Source: Gracilariopsis chorda | Taxonomy: Eukaryota; Rhodophyta; Florideophyceae; Gracilariales; Gracilariaceae | Reading direction: 5' to 3' | Assembly: GCA_003194525.1 (NCBI GenBank) | Contig: NBIV01000236.1 | Span: 1-64,000, forward strand | Length of the DNA: 64,000 nucleotides | Shown: positions 47,531 to 58,886 of the stretch, piece by piece | Numbering within the stretch: position 1 is the first letter of the stretch | Layout: each line of letters opens with the position of its first letter | The notes under the pieces: model-generated | Told to the model about the DNA's origin: nothing | Databases searched by the model: none | The model's input: the letters and a program-made list of their open reading frames with translations, nothing else | Position numbers and translations under genes: made by a program

Positions 47531-50500
47531 TCACGTCTTAGGCTTACAAGAGAACGCTATAGACAACTCATCAACAGTCGTTTCAAAGTCATCTGTGCCA
47601 CTCCGTTCCTTCACATTCGAGCCAACTGAAAACTGCGCCATTATACCGGCTAGCATACGAAAAGGTGCCCTCACATCCCCTCTGTTGCATTGGTTTAGCA
47701 TATTCTTTGCAACAGTGACGTAGAAATGGCAGAGTAAATGCACCCCCTTGGGTTTCTTTGAAGCGGATCCAACTCTGTGCATATGACAGAGTGTGCTCAG
47801 CCTACATATCAGACTCTCAAATGCCGGGTAGGGGGACTAAATGACATCGGGTGATATTCCTGATTCACTCGCCCGAGACTCCAGAACCAGAGAAGTCACC
47901 GTGGTCAAGAGCTCCACAACTACTCGTAAAAATTTCTCTACGGTGTCAGTTGTTGCCAAGAAAGTTGCACGTGCCTGTTCCATGAAGTTCATAACCGTTT
48001 AGTCTAGAATTGATCAATTAACATCAGCAGTCAAGACTCGGTGCCACTCAAGAAGAACTTGCGCGACTACTTCCCTTGACCCCATGACATCGGTATTTTC
48101 TGGCTCTTTTACATGTTTTGTTGAAGTCGTGTTGGTCTCAGTGTTTGTACTAACCGATCCGTTTGTTGCATCTGCTTTGCGAACGACGGTTCGTTCAGCG
48201 TCTACGAGTGCGAGTAGTTCATCTCCAGACATAGACGTACTCGCGGTGTTCTGCTTCCGTGCAACTTTCAAAATGCCTTCAAGTGTTAAATAAAAGTAAC
48301 CTGTAGTAGCCAATGGCTCTTGAATAACTGCTTTCCGTACAAGAGAACAAGCGAAATCCAGTGCTGTCACTTTTCTACCATTGTCTACAGCTTTTGCAAG
48401 AATCTCATCATAGCTGGTCTTGCTGAGTAGAGAGCCAGGTCTGAGGAGTGCCAAAATACATTCTAGATTGAGCTTTCTCCGTTCTTCAGAAAACACCAAC
48501 CAGGTAGCAAGCCCCTTCGACAATCTCCGACAAGATTCACAAAGACTTTCCAAAATGAGGACATAAGCTTCACGATACATATTAGAGTCCCCTTCGAAAG
48601 AGGAGAGCCGAAAGAGCCGAAGAGGGAGCCAAGCACGGACGTGGCGTAGCAATCCTCAATAATGGCTTTGTGTGCTGCTCCACAGCTCAAGTCGTCGCAG
48701 GTACCCTTCTTTCTGAAACCGAAGGATTCAACGACACTTCGGTTCTTGTTTGTGAGGAGCCAGGTACTATGGGAGCAGGGTGATTCGAAGAGAATCGATG
48801 AGAAGCTCTCGCGTCCTGATTAGTTGTACCAGATCTTTGCTCAGGTATGAAATGGCCTGAAGATACAGAGCTCAATTGATGAAAACCGGTAACCGCGGGC
48901 GTAAAATCAGCAGAGTTAGATAACGGTGGTTGACTGGCTGTAGGATATCGCTGGGAAGTAGATGCCGGTGTAACAAATTGTGATCGTACACCCGTCCGAT
49001 GAATTCTCGAGAATTCATTATACACTGAATACAAGTCTTGTCCCGGGATCATAACATAGGTGTACGCAGAACTTGGTTGCCATCTGTTGGCAAACGCAGA
49101 CCCAAACGTTTCGTTTAAGTCCCGTGCTGCTTTTTCTTCCCATGACGCTCGATAACGGCGCAACCAATGTCAAAGTTAGCATTGCAAATCACTTGCGCTG
49201 TTTGTTCTATCATGTTCTGGTCTGCAACGACACTGGGACTCAAAACCGTACAAAGCCGGTTTCCCATAGATACCCTTAATGGTTTTTTGGACGTGACCAA
49301 AGCCAAAGATGCTGCTAGCTGTTGCACCATTTGCATTGCTGCTCTTCTGACTTTGCCAAGATCATGCTCATTGGCAAAGTCCTTTGATGTGAGCTCCTTC
49401 GTCGTAAAGTATGCGATAGAGCAACTCCTCTCGACGACAGGTTGAATGATTTCCCTAATTGCGCGACCATTCGCTATTGGATTCAGTCGTTTCAAGTTCG
49501 TAGAAGACTCCAGCAGGCCCGATGAAGGACTGACAGTCACCAGCTGCGAAAGGTTTGGAACAAGCATTTCCAGAGCATCAACAGAACTCTCAGTCCAATA
49601 AGATGAACTTGTTGGCACCGTCCCGATATCCATTGTACTCTGTGTGTACTGCGGGTGCAATGGATTCCTCTGAACTTGCGAGGACCCGACCATACTGGAA
49701 GAAATCGATGCGCCCTGCAGCGTATTTGAGATTTCCCCGACAGAGTCATGCGCTAGTGAACCTATCTTGGCTGAAAGAAGATTATGGTTCATGTTCAAAT
49801 GACCACCAGAAGCACTTGGGCCAGCAGGCAGCGGCTTCGACAAAGACGGCAGACCATTGCGCTGTTCGGAGAGCGTAAAGATGGATGCAGCAGAAACGAC
49901 TCCTTCAGTGTACCTACGCCTGACTGCGGGAGAAGACGATGCAGTGGCTGGTGGAGATGTTTGTGGTGGTGACGCACATGTTTTCTTCGTCGCGAAATCT
50001 GGATTCTGAGTCTTGTCAGGAGTGGGTCGTGACCTCAGAAGATCTGATGGCACAATTCTATTCAAGTCAATACCAATCTGCTTTGAAATTATCTGCACTT
50101 CGAACTTCATGTTCAACTTCAAACCTGCGAGGGAGTATATTTCTTTCATTAAGCTTAGCACGCCTCGTACCCACGGATTAGTAGGCTTAAAGATCTTGGA
50201 ATCTCGACATGCTTCTAATACTTATGCAACCAAAGGAAGCACTCTTGTAAGTCTTTCGTTCGAGTACGCGTTTAGAAGGGCTTCTTTCAGATTTAGTTCA
50301 CGACGGAAAATAGGTTTGTTTCTGGCCAGCGTAAGGGAACCTATCCAAATTCCAAGGCTCTTCAACATTCCTCGATCTGCCGACGTTTTTGACCTATCAA
50401 CAGCCAGCAAAACATTTAACTCGCTTGTAGGTCGTTCGGCAAACTAGAGGAAGCAAAGACGTAGTCTTTTCCGACATCCTCTCAAATAATTCGATGTAGA

Positions 50501-51898
50501 GATTATGGAAGTTCGCTTCCGATGACGCACGTTTCACAACAATGTAGACCGCAAAGAAATCGAAGAATTTGGGCTTGAGTATCACAGCATCTCCATTACT
50601 TTCTCATCCACCATTGCTTGAGACAAGTTGTTGAAAACGCACTTCATTTTGTCCTGGGTGATTTCGTCGGGTACAATTACTAGACTTGCTTCATCAACAG
50701 ATAGACCAAGAAGGTTCGATAAATCCAAAGGAGGGATTCCAAGTGAGCCATCAACTCCCCCCGTTGGAGATGACCGCAATGGCGTAGAAGAAACACTTCT
50801 TCGTTTCAGCGGAGTAGTGCTCGCAGAAAGAGGAGGACATTCAACAACTTTTCCAACAGCGCCAGCATCTGCTGCAGGATTTCGGAAGGGTGAGACAGTG
50901 GGAAATCCTTCCTCAGTTGAGTGGATTGGTTCAATAATTGTTTGCCTGTCCATTTCTGCAAGGCCTATCTTCTTTTCAACAGCACTGGGAATCACAGCTC
51001 CATTGATATCGAGAGCTTGTTGAACTTCACCGATAAGCCCTGGTGCAATTTCTTCTAGCCTCGGCCGCTCCAGAATATGAGAACAGAACTGAGGCCACTC
51101 ATAGCAACGAGCTTCAAAGCGTTCTAAAGCGCATAAGCCAAACTTAGTGAGTCTCCCAACTGGCTGTGGAGCAGGTTCGACGGTTCTTAGGGCATCTAGC
51201 ACACAACGAACTACAAGGCCGAGTAGCCCGCCAGCAATAACACCATACTGAATTATAGATCCAAAGACAACCCCAGTTATCTTCGGCTGACGATCAGGAT
51301 AGTCTTTGAAGAATCTATACTCGTCAAAAAGCGTATGCAGCATACAATTGAATACCTGAATATCTTGTTCAACGTTGGACGCTTTCATACGTCGCAGAAT
51401 GTCGACAGCCTGATCTGGCAAAAGTTCACCTTGGTACAGCGTCTGCAAGAAAACATCGTTTTCTTTCTCTATGGACGGAAGGAATGCAGTTGAAGCACCA
51501 CTTGAACCAGTTGTTGTTGGAAGTAACATCACCGTCACAGTTGAAGCGGCGTCGGACTGATTTGATGGTGCCACAGCGGGAATTTCGCTTCCCAGAGCAA
51601 CTTTAGCATTCCCAGTATCAGATGACGGATCCAAGTCAGATATTCTCGGATCAAGTCGACCGAACACTTTATTAACGTCCTGAACATCTTCAACAAATTC
51701 CCTGCCTTGGTTCGCGTTGGAGCGTCTAGCCCAATTAATAAGACATAGAAGAATGATGAGTACAGCATCAACTGACAGCTTCCTGGATGCCCTGGGTTCA
51801 AGAAGAGCTTTGTGCGCAATGCAAACAACAACGCATGATGCAGCCTGAGCTCCTCGAGAGGTAAGAAACTCCATCAACCAACGTCCAAACTTGAGCAC
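47531..51898 (-). pseudogene. NOT1: CCR4-NOT complex subunit 1 (NOT1), partial, inside Harbinger
   Basis: NOT1 is the scaffold of the CCR4-NOT deadenylase. Order on the minus strand: the HEAT region (LYQGELLPDQAVDILRRM, LFDEYRFFKDYPDRQ, FGLCALERFEARCYEWPQFC), the middle region (VKRASSEANFHNLYI, MLKSLGIWIGSLTLARNKP, KPTNPWVRGVLSLMKEIYS), then DUF3819-like (AAMQMVQQLAASLALV, MIEQTAQVICNANFDIGC). After that come YREAYVLILESLCESCRRL and LAKAVDNGRKVTALDFA. The conserved carboxy-terminal Not1 domain is absent. Breaks are 1-bp shifts near 50584 and 50410, TAA near 50222 (usually Lys), a shift near 49120, TGA near 48687 (Ser in the second copy), then TGA 48014, TAA and TAG. It is a captured, non-functional piece about half the length of a NOT1 gene. 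Confidence 0.88.
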
Positions 51899-51953
51899 GT
51901 TTCCTTGATATGCCAGGATGGCGAGTTACAGAGAGAAGTCCACCGACATGTTA

Positions 51954-52935
51954 CTAACAAGTAAATCTAGCAGGATTTGCATATCTAAACTTATAGATAG
52001 CGCAGTCCGTAATTTTCTCGGGTCCTTTTTTCACATACTCACAATTCCCGCTTGAACAAGAAGTCCCGGTGGTCACGAGCTCCACTTCCGAAACAAGTTC
52101 AGGATAAATAGAGTTAAATCGCTCCAGTACTTCTTGGGTTGAAAGTTCAACTTCTCCTGAAACAGGGGACTTTTTATTTTGCTGATTGGGATGTTGTCCG
52201 GAACCGTACCCATGGACGCTGGATGGACCACATGCTTGAAAGAGGAGAGCCGAAAGAGCCGCCGAGGGATCCAAGCGCGGACGCGGTGTAGCCATCAACA
52301 TTAGTGGCTTTGTAAGGTGCTCCACAGCTGAAGTCGTTGCAGGTACCCTTCTCCCTGAAACCGAAGGATTCGACGGCACTTCGGTTCTTGTTTGTGAGAA
52401 GCCAAATACTCTGGAAGCAGGGCCATTCGACGAGACTCGCTGAGATGCTCTCGTGTCTTGATTAGCCGTACAGATCTTTGCTCACGTATGAAATGGCGTG
52501 AAGAGACAGAGCTCAATTGATGAAAACCGGTAACGCCTGGCGCAACATCGACAGAGTTAGATAACGGTGGTTGAATGGCTGTAGGGTATGGCTAGAAAGT
52601 AGATGCTGGTGTAGCAAATTGTGATCCTACACCCGTCCGATGAACTCTTGAGAATTCATTATACACTGAACAAAAGTCTGATCCCGGGACCATACCATAG
52701 GTGTACGCAGAACTTGATTGCCATCTGTTGGCAAACGCAGACCCAATCTTTTCGTTTAAGTCCCGTGCTGCTCTTTCCTTTGCATAACGCTCGATAATGG
52801 CACAAACAATTTCAAGGTTAGCATTACAAATCAATTGCGCAGCATGTTAAAACAACCAACAGAAGCACTTGGGCCAGAACGTGGCGGCTTCGACAAAGTC
52901 GGCAGATCATTGCACTGTTCGGTGGGCGTAAAGAC
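51954..52935 (-). pseudogene. NOT1: Second partial NOT1 copy
   Basis: It repeats pieces of the first copy in compressed form. Sequence at 52840-52935 matches about 49790-49880. Sequence at 52240-52835 matches about 48600-49200 (RDLNEKIGSAFANRW, AYTYGMVPGSDFCSVYNEF, SGRRVPATTSAVEH). The segment between is deleted. The tail has LSTQEVLERFNSIYPELVSE without a counterpart in the first copy. It lies between the nuclease gene and the larger NOT1 copy, so the cargo was duplicated inside the element or captured twice. Confidence 0.78.
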
Positions 52936-54296
52936 AAATGAAGTCGATTTCTGTCAAATAACAAAACGAAAGTAGTGTGTTGAGTGATGGATACGAACCT
53001 GAACATTCCACCCACAGCAATTTTGTTATCAATGGTCATCAGAGCACCGGCACACCTGTCAATTCTGGGCGGCGCAGATTGCGCCGTCGCCCCAATTTCG
53101 ACCATTTCGCTCCGTTTCATAGTAGAACGTGCCACCAGAAAACTAGAAGGCCTTTCATCTTCGGTAGATGCCATCATTCCAACGCTTTCTTTACCGATAG
53201 CATACCACTGTAGAACATCCTTTTTGAGGTCTTCGACTTCTCGTACAGAAAACGACCGCAGCTTTTCTTCGCCTTCATCGATGCAAAAATTCTGAAGTTT
53301 CATGCGTAAAATGATAAGGCTTGCGCTTATACTAACGGAATAGTTCAGACGACTCTGCAATATCCTCTATCTTGCAACTAACCTTCCAAAACCCTGCTCA
53401 ACGTGAATGCGCAAAGAAGACAAGAAAAAGTTAAACGATTTCTCATACCAATAAGAAACCTGTGAAGCCGGTATTGGTGTAATAATATTATCAGTACAGA
53501 CATTTGCTTCATCACCAACCATCCAAAATTCTACGGGGAGGTTCCGGCTATTCGGGTACTCGGAAATTTTTGTAGAGGCGTAAGCCAAAGAGTCATGAGG
53601 AGACCCGACGCATTTTGCAGAAGCAAATAAACATCTGCCCACAGAGACTACCACTGCCTGAACAGGGATGGCGTAGTAACCTTTTCGGCACCAATATTCC
53701 GGAGCGTTGAACTTAGGTGGCTTTGTCTCAATTGGGATTCCACCAATTGCTCCGATGCAGCCAGTGAATGGGCTGAATTGTGACCTAGATAGTTTGAATC
53801 CGTTTGAAAGCTCTTCCAGTGCTTCCAACTGGTCGGGAATTCCGGGAAGGTTTAGTATGTTAGACAATGCGTTGCAAGTTTCTTTGAAAACACTATACAC
53901 AGTCGAACGTTGCTTTCGGAACAACTGATGTATCGTATAAAAAGACCCACCTGCAAGTCTACTTAAGGTTATGCCTAGTTGCATTTCCGCAGAAAGGGTT
54001 GGACTTCCAGATCGTCTTCCCATCTCTTCATTTTTTTATATGAGAGGAGAAAACAAGCGCACCAGTCTGCAAAACGAGTTACAGCTCATGCGATAGTTAT
54101 GCTTGAACGTTTTGTCTCTCAAAAAGTTGGTAATGGACTCGAAAGTGATGCCTTGACGAGTTAAGGATGGTGGAACGTGCGATTTTGTAGAAAACTGTCT
54201 ACGGGAAATGAGTTTTGCAGTGTGTAATCCAGCGTGATTAAGCGCTGCTCTTCGACCTGTGCCATGTAGAATAACGGATATGAAGATAGGATGCAT
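52936..54296 (-). pseudogene. PIF/Harbinger nuclease (DDE_Tnp_4 type)
   Basis: ATG at 54296 (MHPIFIS). The helical amino part (YRMSCNSFCRLVRLFSPLI) leads, across an in-frame TAA at 54036, into KNEEMGRRSGSPTL and ITLSRLAGGSFYTI. The catalytic domain has FTGCIGAIGGIPIET (Asp replaced by Ala-Ile in this reading), FASAKCVGSPHDSLAY and WMVGDEANV (second Asp). It ends IHVEQGFGRLVAR (Glu). After a TAG at 53367 it continues RILQSRLNY and MKLQNFCID, the conserved carboxy end of this family. There are no frameshifts over 1.3 kb. The exact end is uncertain because the frame runs into NOT1 sequence. The usual first-Asp motif D(G/C)T appears altered, which argues for an inactive enzyme. Confidence 0.85.
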
Positions 54297-54530
54297 GCGG
54301 AAAAAGGTGATTCGTTTGCCCAAGTATTAGGATGGCTGTTTTCAACTAGAGTGATCATGGTTGGAAGATGTGAGATGGGATCTGTGAACAGACTGGACCG
54401 CTGTTTGGACCTGTGTTTGAATAGGGGTCAAAAAGGGTCACTCTTACTTCGATTTACAGCCTCTTATTTTAATAATTGTAAATTATTCACTCGTTTTGAG
54501 CGTGAACGTCACGCTTGTTTAGACACCGCC

Positions 54531-54600
54531 TGATTCCGGAGCTCGCGCCAAGGGCCAGAAGCTGAGCAACGTTCTCTTCTGAGGTTACTGATTTCCGACT
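54531..54600. repeat. 59-bp tandem repeat, right part
   Basis: TGATTCCGGAGCTCGCGCC followed by AGGGCCAGAAGCTGAGCAAC continues the minisatellite interrupted at 45421. The first three bases are the right-hand target duplication. Confidence 0.8.
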
Positions 54601-54623
54601 CCTGACCTTTCCAACATGAGATA

Positions 54624-56810
54624 ACCCTCTCAAGGGGTAAATTATGCAAAAGGCGAAAATATACAGAACATCAGAGCCACACATTGTTTACTTCCCACTA
54701 GTCCACAAGCTGTAGTAAACAAGTTGTTCATCTTCCTGTCCACTCTGAAACATACTATAAGTCATTCCACTCCCACTTTCGGGCTGTCTTCAGAATGCCC
54801 GACACGATGCAGAAGCAAAAATCCCGCCTAAAGAAAAGCAGAGCCAAAAGAGAGCAAACAAAAGCTGCCCGCAATCGTGCTCTGGAGCTATTGAAGCAAA
54901 ACCACAAAGTTGCCAACATAGCAACGACATGCAGCTTGTCCGTATCCATTGTGTATCTTATTCTACGTGCTTGGAAAGCAAATAATCAAAAATGGCTTGA
55001 AAAGCTACTCAACCCTGTCCTCCATCATCCTGGACGACCCCCAATTCTTAATGCAATGGAGCAAAAACTAATAGTCAGGCGCATAGAACATACGGCTGAA
55101 AGGGGATTTCCGTTAGATTTGAACCATGTAAGGCAGTATATGGGACAAAGTGCAAGTGATGGGCGCAAAACGAACAAACACAAACTTCTCAGCATGGAAG
55201 CTGTTCGCTCCTTTCGGGCAAAGAACCGCGAAATAACTGTTCGCAGAGCCTAGAAACATAACCACAAGTATTTCTTGGGAGAGAATATGGACCACTTTGG
55301 TACTTTGGTGGACCATCTTAAGCTCCTGAAAAAGCGCCATACAGACATGTTTAACGACCTGAATCGGATTTGGAATCTAGAGGAAACCGCAATTAATGCC
55401 GCATACGGAAAACGAGTAAGAGTATTTTCCAGTGCACGGACAAACTTGGGAGGAAGAAGCCACAATATGAAATACAATGGAGCCCACGTCACGGCTGTAA
55501 TATCTGCTTCAGCTTCAAGGTTGATTGCTTCTCCCTTCTTTGTGGTTGCAGGAAAGAAAATAATGCCTACTTGGAAGAAGGCAATCGAAGCAACCAGCGA
55601 AACCAAACTCCCCGTAGAGCTGCATTGGATGACAGAAGACGATTGGATACCCGGGAAGACGCAAATCTTCGCAACTGCCCAAGGCTCTATGACAATGGAC
55701 CTAATGCCAAAACGTGTGCAACACTTTAACCGTTTCGATCGAAGATCGTTTCCGCCGCATCTCACATTTCTACTTATGCTTAATGGACACAGTTCTCGAA
55801 GAGGGGACGAGTGGATCATGTACTGCCAAGTTTCAAACATCATCGTTGTTCAACTGCCCGCTAATACCTCCCATTTCCTTTAGCCATGCGATTCATCTAT
55901 AAATAAGACATTCAAAGAGAGAAAAAGAGAGGTGAGAGATATGCTGTTGCACACTGGAATGTATAGCAACTCAAACATCGCATTCAAGATCAAGCTGGGC
56001 GTCCCCGGGTTTTGTGCCATTACTCCACAAATCGCCAAGCAAAGTTTCATTAACACGGGAATGTGGCCCATAATGTTCCAGTTTGTTGAAAACTTACGTC
56101 GGAGACTCGACGATCAAGCACGCTTATCTGAAAGCACAAGGAGCGAAATGGGATTGGGTTTGCAGATGACATTGCGCACAAGCGATCGCACTGTGTATTC
56201 AAGAATCAAAGCGATTGTTAACCGTGAGCCCTGTCCAACGCAAGGTCTTTGTCTTATTGAACGAACGTTACAAGAGAATCGCTCTTCTCATCGCATTCTT
56301 TGGGAATCTAGTCCACTGCGAGCACCAGTGCGGATTATTAGGGACAAAAATGGAAATCCTTGCGGGGCGCCAGCTGCAGTTTTGACAAACCGCGTTGTTA
56401 TGACAGACATCACGAACAGCAATAACGTTCTGAGGGTCAGCAACAAAAGGAATACTTTGAATGAAGCTTCAAAGAGATACACAAAACGGAAGAAAGGCAC
56501 CGCGTTAGATTATGCACTGTAGGATATGGACGACGATATTCCACTTATGGAGGTTTGGAGGTGTTGTCAAAAGGTGGGGGGGGATGGTGGCAAAGAAAAT
56601 GGCGCGACGGCGAGCGCCGCCGACGCCCTCTTGGGCTTGGCGCACGGGCGGTGAGCTCTGAAGCCGAAACTCCGTATTTGTAGAATGGGCCCCTGTGCCG
56701 AATCTCTAGAGCTTGGTGGAAAATGCGATACGTAAAAGTTGTCTGTATTGTGGCTGGAAGCCAGACTACTGTGATCCAGAATTTTTTCATGATTTACCCC
56801 TTGAAAGGGA
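54624..56810 (+). mobile_element. pogo-like (Tc1/mariner superfamily) element
   Basis: The 23-bp terminal inverted repeats (left 54624-54646, right 56788-56810) share CAAGGGGTAAAT and differ at three positions. Both ends are flanked by the dinucleotide TA (54622-54623 and 56811-56812), the Tc1/mariner target duplication. The 2.19-kb body holds a single transposase gene on the + strand. Confidence 0.88.
54795..56654 (+). CDS. pogo/Tigger-type transposase (DDE_1), with in-frame TAG codons
   Basis: ATG at 54795. The amino part is Lys/Arg-rich with a helix-turn-helix (ARNRALELLKQNHKVANIA; SVSIVYLILRAWK). The DDE core includes IWNLEETAINA (first acidic residue region) and LMLNGHSSRRGDE (second; Asn where Asp is usual). 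TSHFL-TAG-PCD lies where the family has HxLQPxD, so the TAG at 55881 stands at the family's invariant Gln. Other in-frame TAGs are at 55251 and 56520. After the last, an acidic tail (DMDDDIPLMEV) continues to a TGA at 56652. There is no frameshift in 1.86 kb and no TGA before the end. If TAG is a stop, this is a pseudogene. If it is sense, the frame is complete. Confidence 0.75.
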
Positions 56811-56812
56811 TA

Positions 56813-57167
56813 ACCCTACCCGCATCATGCACCGTCACTACCAGTAGACCCTTCAAGGAAATACGGGGGTACCACCGTTAGAGCAAATCCCATATCAATA
56901 AACCCATCCTTTTTTGGAAATGAGGGATTCATTTATCAAAATCGCATGAATTTACAAAAAGGTACATACATGCGCCTGTACTTCAAGGTTGCACAGAGGC
57001 AAAAAGAACTGGCCCGAAGCGCGTCATTGCGGTATGGCGCCCTTTTTTACGAAATGGCCTGGTCATTTCGCAAACGACATGGCCAGTTTGTATTTAACCC
57101 TTCAGCCCGCTTTCGGGTCGCACCCATCTCCTAACAAAGCCCACCCCCACACCTGCACTTCTACCGT
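56813..57167. other. Spacer before second Harbinger-type gene
   Basis: The stretch holds palindromic-looking TGGCC and CATTTC words near 57007-57095 (AAATGGCCTGGTCATTTCGC). No gene is credible. No terminal inverted repeat for the following transposase could be found by eye. Confidence 0.35.
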
Positions 57168-58448
57168 ATGGCGCAAATATCGCTCAGTGATGCTGCACAG
57201 GCTTTGCAGCTCTTTTCAAACGCCCGCATTGACCGCACGACAGAGCTCGAGCAGTACAGCGTCAACCGTCCTGACGACAGTGACGAGGACAATGGCACAG
57301 ACGCCCCTATTTTTGACCAGTTCTATGAAAGCGGAGGGGGGCTTGCAATTTTCGAGATGACTAACTTCTCCCCAAGCCAGTTCATGGCAATATGGGTGGG
57401 GTTTGAGGCAATTATTTTGGAAAGATACAACGTCGGGAGGGGTCGCAGGAGTGCTCAGACTCCCAAGGATGTACTTTTCATGACACTTTGTGTGTTGAAA
57501 CATGGCGGGACGTGGGATTTTCTTGCTCGGATGTTTGGCCTGAAAGCCTCTGCGTTCGAGAGGCTTATCATACGATTCATCAAGATACTCTCCCATCCAG
57601 TTTACGAGCATTATGTGACGTATCAGGCCAAGCAGGTGACTATGAAGCATTTAGTGGAGCACAACAAGGCTTTCAAGAATTACCCCCTGGCGCGTTATGC
57701 CACTGATGTCACATTCCAGCCGTCTTCTAGGCCTTCAGGTAGTATTGAAGAAGGGAAGAAATACTAGAGCGGAAAGCATAAATTCTATGGTTATAAGGTG
57801 GAGGTATCAGTTCGCCCAAACGGTTTTGCGATTTGTGCGAGTTTACACGAACCAGGCTCGGTCTCTGACTTGGTAATGTTCCAATAAATGCAGTGGTGGA
57901 ACCGCACGGCTCAGCGTAAGAGGTCTGATGAAGGTGAAATTGATGACAACGGTCCATTGTTGGACAAGTACGGTGATCAGTGGGCGGTACTCACGGAAAA
58001 GGGGTACCAGGGAGCACAAGAGTTCGGGCGAATTATTCACCCCAATTGAAAGCCGCAGGGGGGTTTTTTGTGCCCCGCTGACGTCTTAGAGAATAAGAGT
58101 ATGTCCAGCGATATAATCATCGTAGAAAACTTTTTTGGTAGACTCCGTGCGTTGTGGGGTGTACTTTCATCGAAGTGGAAATGGTCGGAGAGCAACTATG
58201 ACCCTGTTTTCCGTCTGTGCTTAGGGTTCACCAACTTTCATATCCAGTGAAAGCCACTCAGGAAGCAGGACATGGAAATGTATCAACAACTTACCAACAG
58301 GTGGTATGAAATTGGAAACACCCAGTTGGAGCGGCGGAGGCTTATTCAAAAGCGCTACCGGCAGAGGCGCAACGACTCTATCCAACGACAGTTTAGGGCC
58401 AACTATGTGGACTGCCATGGCCGACAGATCAGTGAAGACGCGGAGTAA
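57168..58448 (+). pseudogene. Harbinger-type transposase (oomycete-like DDE_Tnp family), decayed
   Basis: One frame from ATG 57168 to TAA 58446, without shifts, is interrupted by TAG (57765), TAA (near 57885), TGA (near 58047) and TGA (near 58248). Motifs: FSPSQFMAIWVGFEAII, RRSAQTPKDVLFMTLCVLK, HGGTWDFLARMFGL, ARYATDVTFQPSSRPSG (first Asp), SGKHKFYGYKVEVSV, HEPGSVSDLVMF (second Asp), GYQGAQEFGRIIHP, and SSDIIIVENFFGRLRALWGV (Glu). This is the catalytic set of the PIF-like family common in oomycetes and some algae and fungi. The TGA codons fall where Arg is common, and the TAG where an aromatic residue is common, so simple decay explains this copy. Confidence 0.85.
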
Positions 58449-58886
58449 CAGAGCAGTTACGACTGTTTAGTAAAATATCTCATTGTTTGTAATTATGCAC
58501 TGTCCTTTGCCATTTATCCTTTTAATTGTGCACTGATTTATTAAATTCGCGGTGACCAACCCGTTTCCCAAACGACTAAGTCCTTCGAAAATGCGACTGT
58601 TTTTTTGCGGAAAGGTGGATATTTGCGATAGTGACCTAGGGGAAAAGGCTAAGCTACACGACGTAGATAGTGTAGGGGAGTCAGCTCGCATTTGCACCAA
58701 TAAAAAGAGAGAGTCAGTGGGCACGTGCCACGGCGAGCTGCACAAGTGCCCGTGCCATTTCAGATCTTACTGTAGCCAATAATACGCCCCTATTTTGGAT
58801 TTCAACCAGCAGATACGCAGAGTCAGAGCATTCCCTCTATCCCTGCTCTCTCCGGCCGCCAAGTCAGCACAACGTAAATATCATAA

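Larger units (their letters stand above)
45422..54530. mobile_element. PIF/Harbinger DNA transposon, 9.1 kb, with NOT1 cargo
   Basis: The terminal inverted repeats are 22 bp and identical (GGCGGTGTCTAAAC...; left 45422-45443, right 54509-54530). The flanking 3-bp target duplication TGA is at 45419-45421 and 54531-54533. A GG start and 3-bp duplication are PIF/Harbinger features, although the usual target is TWA. Inside are a SAP-domain gene (+), two partial NOT1 sequences (-) and the nuclease gene (-). The empty site is inferred from the split 59-bp repeat. Harbingers are usually 3-6 kb, so the extra length is the NOT1 cargo. Confidence 0.92.

Noticed and set aside
56890..57134. Small ORF MNLQKGTYM... 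as a gene
   Set aside because: 62 residues, no motif, lies in the flank of the decayed Harbinger-type gene.
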